Assembly (NCBI GenBank): GCA_049601975.1
Contig: JBMYRC010000001.1
Location: forward strand, 1 to 64,000
Reading direction: 5' to 3'
Source: UBA6544 sp049601975
GTDB lineage: Bacteria; Pseudomonadota; Alphaproteobacteria; UBA8366
Length of the DNA stretch: 64,000 nucleotides
Below, in pieces: positions 59,824 to 64,000 of this stretch. Position 1 is the first letter of the stretch; each line of letters starts with the position of its first letter. The notes under the pieces are model-generated. The model did no database searches and was not told the origin of the DNA. It saw only the letters and a list, made by a program, of their open reading frames with translations. The translations under genes and the position numbers were made by a program.

Positions 59824-60949
59824 GGCTGCCTTCCGTTTTAAAACGTTTCGCGCTGAATTCCTCAAAACCGGGGGGCGTCTCTCCGGTCGCGATCCATTTC
59901 GCGGTGCGGCGCGCGTTGACCGCTGCCAAAGTGACACCGCTGTGTGAGGTCGCCACATAAGCTCCTGGATATTGTTCCGATTCGTCGTAGATCGCGCATT
60001 TGTCTGGGGTTAGTACGCGGATACAGCCCCAAGTGCGGATGAGCCTCAACCCCGCCAGTTGCGGGAAGATCGTGACGGCGCGGCGCGCCATGGCTTGGCC
60101 GGCGTCCAAGGTTGTGCCGTCGTTGAAATCGACCTCTTCTTCGGTATTGCCGATTTGCACCGTGCCCTCGTCAGTTTGCCGCACCGAGCTGAGCGCCATG
60201 GCGAGCACAGGCTCCGCTCGCTCCGTGACCAATATCTGACCCCTTTGCGGTACGATGGGCGTGTCGAGCCCGACCATGGGGGCCAGTTTGGTGATGCCGT
60301 GACCGCAGGCCAACACGATCTTGGGCGCAGTGAAACTGCCATTTTTAGTCTCTGCGATGAATGCGCTGCCGTCATGGCGGATATTCTCGACCCGGCAGTC
60401 GGAGCGATAGCGCCCACCTATGTGTTGGAAACTTCCATTGATGGCGCGCAGAAGCTTAAGCGGATTGACGTCGCCGTCATGTTTGGAGAATGAAGCAGCA
60501 ACCACGTCATCACCCAGGCGGACACCGGGGAGCATCTTCTCGATCTCTTCGCGCTCAATGATCTCGCACTCGAAGCCGTCGACACCGGCCTGTTGGCGCA
60601 TCATATCCATCTCGCGCCGGCGCTGTTCGCGCTCGTCCTCGCCAAGTAGTAAATGCATGCCACCGTCATTGCGATGGGCGATGTCAGCGCCGCTGCCCTC
60701 TTTCAATTCGGCGGCAAAATCCGCAAATAGATGCGCCGACTCGCGGCTCCAGGCGTGATAGCGATGCATCCCCACGCCCTTGGATTGCACCCAAACCAGG
60801 CCGAAGTTGCCCCGTGCGGCGCGCAATACGTCATCGCCATCGTCTAAAACAACGGTGTCTAAACCCTGTTGGCGAAGTCCGTAAGCGGTTGCTGGGCCAA
60901 ATAACCCACCGCCCACCACAATTACGTCAGATGTTTCCATCGTGTTCAC
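59804..60949 (-). CDS. FAD-dependent amine/amino-acid oxidoreductase (HcnC/OoxB-like)
   Basis: The 381-residue D-amino-acid oxidase-fold protein begins DVIVVGGGLFGPATAYGLRQQGLDTVVLDD. It has ACGHGITKLAPMVGLDTPIVPQRGQILVTE in the middle and LRLIRTWGCIRVLTPDKCAIYDES and AYVATSHSGVTLAAVNARR at the C-terminus, the substrate/FAD closure motifs of sarcosine-oxidase-like enzymes. It is first in the C-A-B order of this operon. The GTG at 60949 and the ATG at 60940 are both possible starts, and neither has an obvious ribosome binding site. Confidence 0.88.
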   Translation of the reverse strand: MNTMETSDVIVVGGGLFGPATAYGLRQQGLDTVVLDDGDDVLRAARGNFGLVWVQSKGVGMHRYHAWSRESAHLFADFAAELKEGSGADIAHRNDGGMHLLLGEDEREQRRREMDMMRQQAGVDGFECEIIEREEIEKMLPGVRLGDDVVAASFSKHDGDVNPLKLLRAINGSFQHIGGRYRSDCRVENIRHDGSAFIAETKNGSFTAPKIVLACGHGITKLAPMVGLDTPIVPQRGQILVTERAEPVLAMALSSVRQTDEGTVQIGNTEEEVDFNDGTTLDAGQAMARRAVTIFPQLAGLRLIRTWGCIRVLTPDKCAIYDESEQYPGAYVATSHSGVTLAAVNARRTAKWIATGETPPGFEEFSAKRFKTEGSHVPAHH

Positions 60950-61076
60950 CCATTCTAGCGAAAAATTCGTTCGAAACCGTTCGCGAAGGCGCTATTTGAC
61001 CTTTTGGTGTGTTGTGTTGCAATGATTTGTGACAAAAACACCGCTGATTTTTTATTAAGCTAGTGAATTCCAAGCC

Positions 61077-62534
61077 ATGAGCGAACAGACCGAGCCGATG
61101 CTGACACCTTCTGACGGACTTATAATCGTTGCGAAACGCGACTGTCCGACCTGTACGATGCTGGAGCCGGTCTACGCGGCGCTCTCCGCGGGCGATGGTG
61201 GGTTGACCGTTTATACTCAGGATGACCCTGGCTTCCCGGAGAGCGTCCCCGCGGTCTATGACAGCGATCTGAAGGTTTCGTATCACCTTGATATCGAAAC
61301 CGTTCCAACCTTGATCCGTGTCGAAGGCGGTGAGGAGAAAGGGCGGGCTATTGGCTGGAACCGTGGCGAATGGGAAGCGTTGGCCGAGGCAGAGGGGCTG
61401 GGCGCAGGCCTGCCCGAGAACCAGCCGGGATGCGGGTCGAAGAGTGCTGATCCCGGCATGCCAGAAATCCTTGCGGTTCGGTTCGGCGATGCGCCGTTGA
61501 AGGCCCGTCAGATCGAGGTCGGTGGCTTCGATGATGAGATTGAGGCGTGTTACGACCGTGGATGGTCGGATGGTCTGCCGATTGTGCCACCGACGCCAGT
61601 ACGGGTAATGCGCATGCTGCAAGGGACGACCCGCGATCCGCAGGAAATTGTTGGTCAAATCCCGCCGAACCTAGCGGAATGCTCAGTTGAGAAAGTTGCG
61701 ATCAACGCGGTGATGGCCGGATGTAAGCCGGAATACCTGCCGGTGGTCTTGGCGGCCGTGGAGGCGGCGCTCGATCCAAAATTCGCCATGCACGGCGTGT
61801 TGTGTACGACGCATTTCGTCGGACCCATTTTGGTGGTGAACGGCCCAATTGCGAAACGCATCGGTATGAATAGTGGCGTCAATGCGTTGGGCCAAGGGAA
61901 TCGCGCGAATTCTACCATCGGCCGGGCACTACAATTGGTGATCCGCAATGTGGGCGGCGGCAGACCCGGCGAGATCGACCGTGCGACCATTGGTAACCCC
62001 GGCAAGATAGGGCTCTGTTTTGCCGAAGACGAAAGCAATCCGATCTGGAAACCGTTCGCGGAAGATCGTGGGGTCGAGGCCGGAAAATCGGCGGTGACGA
62101 TATATGCCGGTGAAGGGCAGCTGGGGAATTTCGACCAGGCATCTCGTGAGCCGGAATCATTGACCCGCTCGCTCGGCCTGTCGATCCGGGCTATTGGACA
62201 TCCAAAGCGCGCGCCCGGCCACGACGTCTTGATCGTGATGGGCCCCGAACATCTGCGGGTCTATGACCGAGCGGGATGGACGAAAGAGCGCCTTATGCAG
62301 GAGTTTGAGGAAGTGCTAACCTTTCCGGCCGATGAGATCATTCGGGGTGCCGGTGGCATCGCCGAGGGTATCCCGGAAAGCATGGCCGGTGAGATGATAA
62401 AGAAAGTAAGGCCCGGTGGCCTCAATATCGTTCGGGCTGGTGGCGAAGCCGGTCTGATGTCCGCCCTGATCGGCGGATGGGCCGCGAGTGGAGAACGTGG
62501 AAGTGATTTGGTAACCAAGGAGATCGGTACATGA
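61077..62534 (+). CDS. Thioredoxin-fold fusion protein, partner of the UGSC selenoprotein
   Basis: The 485-residue protein starts with a thioredoxin-like domain (about 12-105). It has the active-site motif CPTC at residues 23-26 (KRDCPTC), YTQDDPGFPESVPAVYDSDLK and the cis-Pro loop DIETVPTLIRVEGG. The remaining about 350 residues form a domain I cannot name, with conserved-looking blocks EACYDRGWSDGLPIVPPTPVRV, AVMAGCKPEYLPVVLAAVEAAL and GKSAVTIYAGEGQ. No signal peptide is seen, so it is cytosolic. Its stop overlaps by four bases (ATGA) the start of the Sec-containing UGSC gene, which indicates translational coupling and a joint role in thiol/selenol chemistry. Confidence 0.82.
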   Translation: MSEQTEPMLTPSDGLIIVAKRDCPTCTMLEPVYAALSAGDGGLTVYTQDDPGFPESVPAVYDSDLKVSYHLDIETVPTLIRVEGGEEKGRAIGWNRGEWEALAEAEGLGAGLPENQPGCGSKSADPGMPEILAVRFGDAPLKARQIEVGGFDDEIEACYDRGWSDGLPIVPPTPVRVMRMLQGTTRDPQEIVGQIPPNLAECSVEKVAINAVMAGCKPEYLPVVLAAVEAALDPKFAMHGVLCTTHFVGPILVVNGPIAKRIGMNSGVNALGQGNRANSTIGRALQLVIRNVGGGRPGEIDRATIGNPGKIGLCFAEDESNPIWKPFAEDRGVEAGKSAVTIYAGEGQLGNFDQASREPESLTRSLGLSIRAIGHPKRAPGHDVLIVMGPEHLRVYDRAGWTKERLMQEFEEVLTFPADEIIRGAGGIAEGIPESMAGEMIKKVRPGGLNIVRAGGEAGLMSALIGGWAASGERGSDLVTKEIGT

Positions 62535-63058
62535 GTGAAAATGTAACCCTTCTCGATCCGACGGCAGAGACGTCACCCGCTACGCGGGAACGTCTGGCAC
62601 CGCCGGCATCGCTTGAAGGATTGACCATCGGCGTGCTCGATATCGGTAAGGTGCGCGGCGATGTGTTCAGCAATGAAATCGCGCGTCTTTTGGGCGAAAA
62701 AGGTTTCTCGGTGAAGCAATATGCGAAACCGACCAATACTCGGACGGCGCCTGTGGATTTGGCACAAACGATTGCGACGGAATGTGATGTCGTGATCGAA
62801 TCACTTAGCGATTGAGGATCCTGTACGTCGTGCAGTTTGCATGACATTTGGGATCTCGACCAAAGAGGCATTCCAGGTGGAATGGTAGCGACGACCGCTT
62901 TTGAGCAAGCGGCGAAGGCGCAGTCGGCGGCCTTGAACTTCGATCCGGCTATTGTGTATGTACCACACCCGATTCAAGATCGGACCGATGACGAAATTAA
63001 AGCGATTGCGCGCGACGCGTTGGCGCCGGTCATGGAAATGATCTCAGCGTCGATGTGA
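62531..63058 (+). CDS. UGSC-family selenoprotein, in-frame UGA read as selenocysteine
   Basis: Two adjacent open stretches in the same frame (62531-62815 and 62813-63058) are separated only by a TGA at 62813-62815. Reading it as Sec gives one 175-residue protein with Sec95 in LSDUGSCTSCSLHD, the UGSC motif that defines this family; Cys98 and Cys101 follow. The N-terminal half has a flavodoxin-like/Rossmann strand pattern (LTIGVLDIGKVRGDVFSNEIARLLGEKGFSVKQYA). A hairpin right after the UGA (62827-62845) fits a bacterial SECIS. UGSC proteins are known as Sec or Cys forms in marine bacteria; their function is not settled. Sec machinery is not in this window. Confidence 0.88.
62827..62845 (+). 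promoter_or_regulatory. Bacterial SECIS element for Sec95
   Basis: GTCGTGCA (62827-62834) pairs with TGCATGAC (62838-62845) as an uninterrupted 8-bp stem with one G-U pair and the loop GTT. The first loop base is G at 62835, 20 bases after the last base of the UGA. Bacterial SECIS elements need a stem-loop inside the reading frame with a G at the top of the loop, roughly 16-37 bases behind the UGA; all three conditions are met. Confidence 0.8.
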
Positions 63059-63078
63059 CGCGAGGACGGAGAAAAAAT

Positions 63079-64000
63079 TTGGACGAAGAAGACGATGAAC
63101 TGGAAGAACGGCTAGGCCCGGAGATTCCAGTAAATGCACGACCAAAAGCGAGTGACTACGGGTTTGATCTTGAGGAGACTTTGTCCTCTGTGTTGTCGAT
63201 CAGGACCCATATTCCGGACGACGGATTTACGGCCGACACATTGGGGACGGAGCGAGGCGGCAATGCTGCCTTGATCAATAGCGATGGTCTGGTTTTGACT
63301 GTCGGTTATCTGGTGACTGAAGCCGAAACCATCTGGTTGTTTGACGGCCAAAACCGTGCAGTGCCGGGGCATGTCGTCGGCTACGATCAGGAAACCGGTT
63401 TCGGTCTCGTCCAAGCCTTGCAGAAACTCGACCTGCCGCCGTTTGAGCTCGGTAGTTCGGATTCCCTGCAGGTCGGTGATCCGGTCATTCTAGCAGGCTG
63501 TGGCGGCGTCAAGCACGCGGTCAGCGCCGAGGTAGTCTCGCGTCGCGAGTTTGCCGGGTATTGGGAGTACATGCTTGACAACGCGATATTCACCGCGCCA
63601 CCGCATCCGCTTTGGGGTGGCTCTGCCTTGATTGGCAGTGACGGGACGCTTCTGGGAATTGGCTCACTCTACGTGCAGCAATCCACTGATGGCAAGGAGC
63701 CGGTGGACGTTAACATGGTCGTCCCCATCGATATCCTGAAGCCGATCCTGGACGAACTTATGCGCTATGGAAAGACGAGCAAACCGCCGCGCCCGTGGCT
63801 CGGAATGTTCACCACGGAAGTGGACGGCCAGGTCATCGTTGCCGGAGTTGCGGATAACGGCCCGGCCCAACAGGCGGATGTCCAACTTGGGGATGTCGTG
63901 CTCGGTGTCGGTGGTCAGCCGGTCGACGATATGGCGCAGATGTACCGCAAAATTTGGACGCAAGGTCCGGCTGGGGCAGAAATTCCCTTGAACTTGCAGC
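63079..64000 (+). CDS. Trypsin-like/PDZ protein with apparently lost catalytic triad, 3' end beyond window
   Basis: The frame is open from TTG 63079 (GGAG seven bases upstream) to the window end. A GTG at 63055 overlapping the selenoprotein stop is the alternative. There is an acidic N-terminus (LDEEDDELEE), no signal peptide, then a DegP/HtrA-type trypsin fold and a PDZ domain (RPWLGMFTTEVDGQVIVAGV, LGDVVLGVGGQPVDDMAQMY). Compared with HtrA, the catalytic His region reads LTVGYLV instead of LTNAHVV, Asp is replaced in DQETGFGLV, and GNSGGP becomes WGGSAL. All three triad residues thus appear lost. It is probably a binding or scaffold protein. It is the third gene of the Trx-UGSC locus. Confidence 0.82.
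   Translation, partial: MDEEDDELEERLGPEIPVNARPKASDYGFDLEETLSSVLSIRTHIPDDGFTADTLGTERGGNAALINSDGLVLTVGYLVTEAETIWLFDGQNRAVPGHVVGYDQETGFGLVQALQKLDLPPFELGSSDSLQVGDPVILAGCGGVKHAVSAEVVSRREFAGYWEYMLDNAIFTAPPHPLWGGSALIGSDGTLLGIGSLYVQQSTDGKEPVDVNMVVPIDILKPILDELMRYGKTSKPPRPWLGMFTTEVDGQVIVAGVADNGPAQQADVQLGDVVLGVGGQPVDDMAQMYRKIWTQGPAGAEIPLNLQ

Noticed and set aside
62813..62815. TGA as a real stop or sequencing error making a pseudogene
   Set aside because: Frame and similarity continue directly through it, the motif UGSC is a known Sec site and a fitting SECIS hairpin follows.

Overview
The window looks like chromosome of a moderately GC-rich alphaproteobacterium, probably a marine Rhodospirillales-type lineage. 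This rests on gene order and family types: zapA-6S RNA-fau, yebC-ruvCAB-ybgC-tolQRAB-pal-cpoB-tilS-ftsH-glmM, class Ia nrdAB, DUF1127, and a UGSC-type selenoprotein. No rRNA, tRNA, CRISPR array, IS element or prophage was recognised. Genes are packed tightly, with many 1-4 base stop/start overlaps, and no gene-free stretch exceeds about 260 bases.

Layout. 1-4.0 kb (mostly minus): a proline-rich exported protein cut by the window edge, suhB, efp, thiE and a class I aldolase. 4.1-5.4 kb: a small membrane protein, a decayed LysR C-terminus and a YceI protein. 5.5-12.9 kb is an accessory catabolic island: SDR, two enoyl-CoA hydratases, acyl-CoA dehydrogenase, FAH-family hydrolase, TauD-like dioxygenase, Gfo/Idh/MocA oxidoreductase and a cupin. 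One full and two half copies of a palindromic repeat lie within it. 13.0-16.4 kb: gap and tkt. 16.7-33.4 kb is a long housekeeping block for division, folate, Holliday junction processing, the Tol-Pal envelope machine, tRNA modification, FtsH, GlmM and ThiD. 33.4-37.1 kb: a hydantoinase/oxoprolinase-type hyuBA pair. 37.1-43.0 kb: a MocR regulator divergent from DUF1127, PhzF, an EamA exporter, a threonine dehydratase-like enzyme and GNAT, then an Ada-like repair protein. 43.0-46.8 kb: a secreted tail-collar-like protein with six HxH motifs, cysQ and an orphan CoxL-type subunit. 46.8-49.7 kb: an AmmeMemoRadiSam locus (a Memo-AMMECR1 fusion, a lipoprotein and a divergent radical SAM enzyme). 49.8-56.8 kb: two methyltransferases, nrdB/nrdA, a glyoxalase II and a ThDP enzyme. 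56.9-60.9 kb: MscS and a three-subunit HcnABC/opine-oxidase-like dehydrogenase.

The most striking locus is at the right end (61.1-64.0 kb). A thioredoxin-fold fusion protein overlaps by 4 bases a gene that reads through an in-frame UGA as selenocysteine in the motif Sec-Gly-Ser-Cys. A perfect 8-bp hairpin with a G-leading loop starts 11 nt after that UGA. Next comes a trypsin-fold/PDZ protein whose catalytic triad appears to be lost. I read this as a selenium-dependent thiol-redox module of unknown function. An ordinary gene caller would split the selenoprotein in two.
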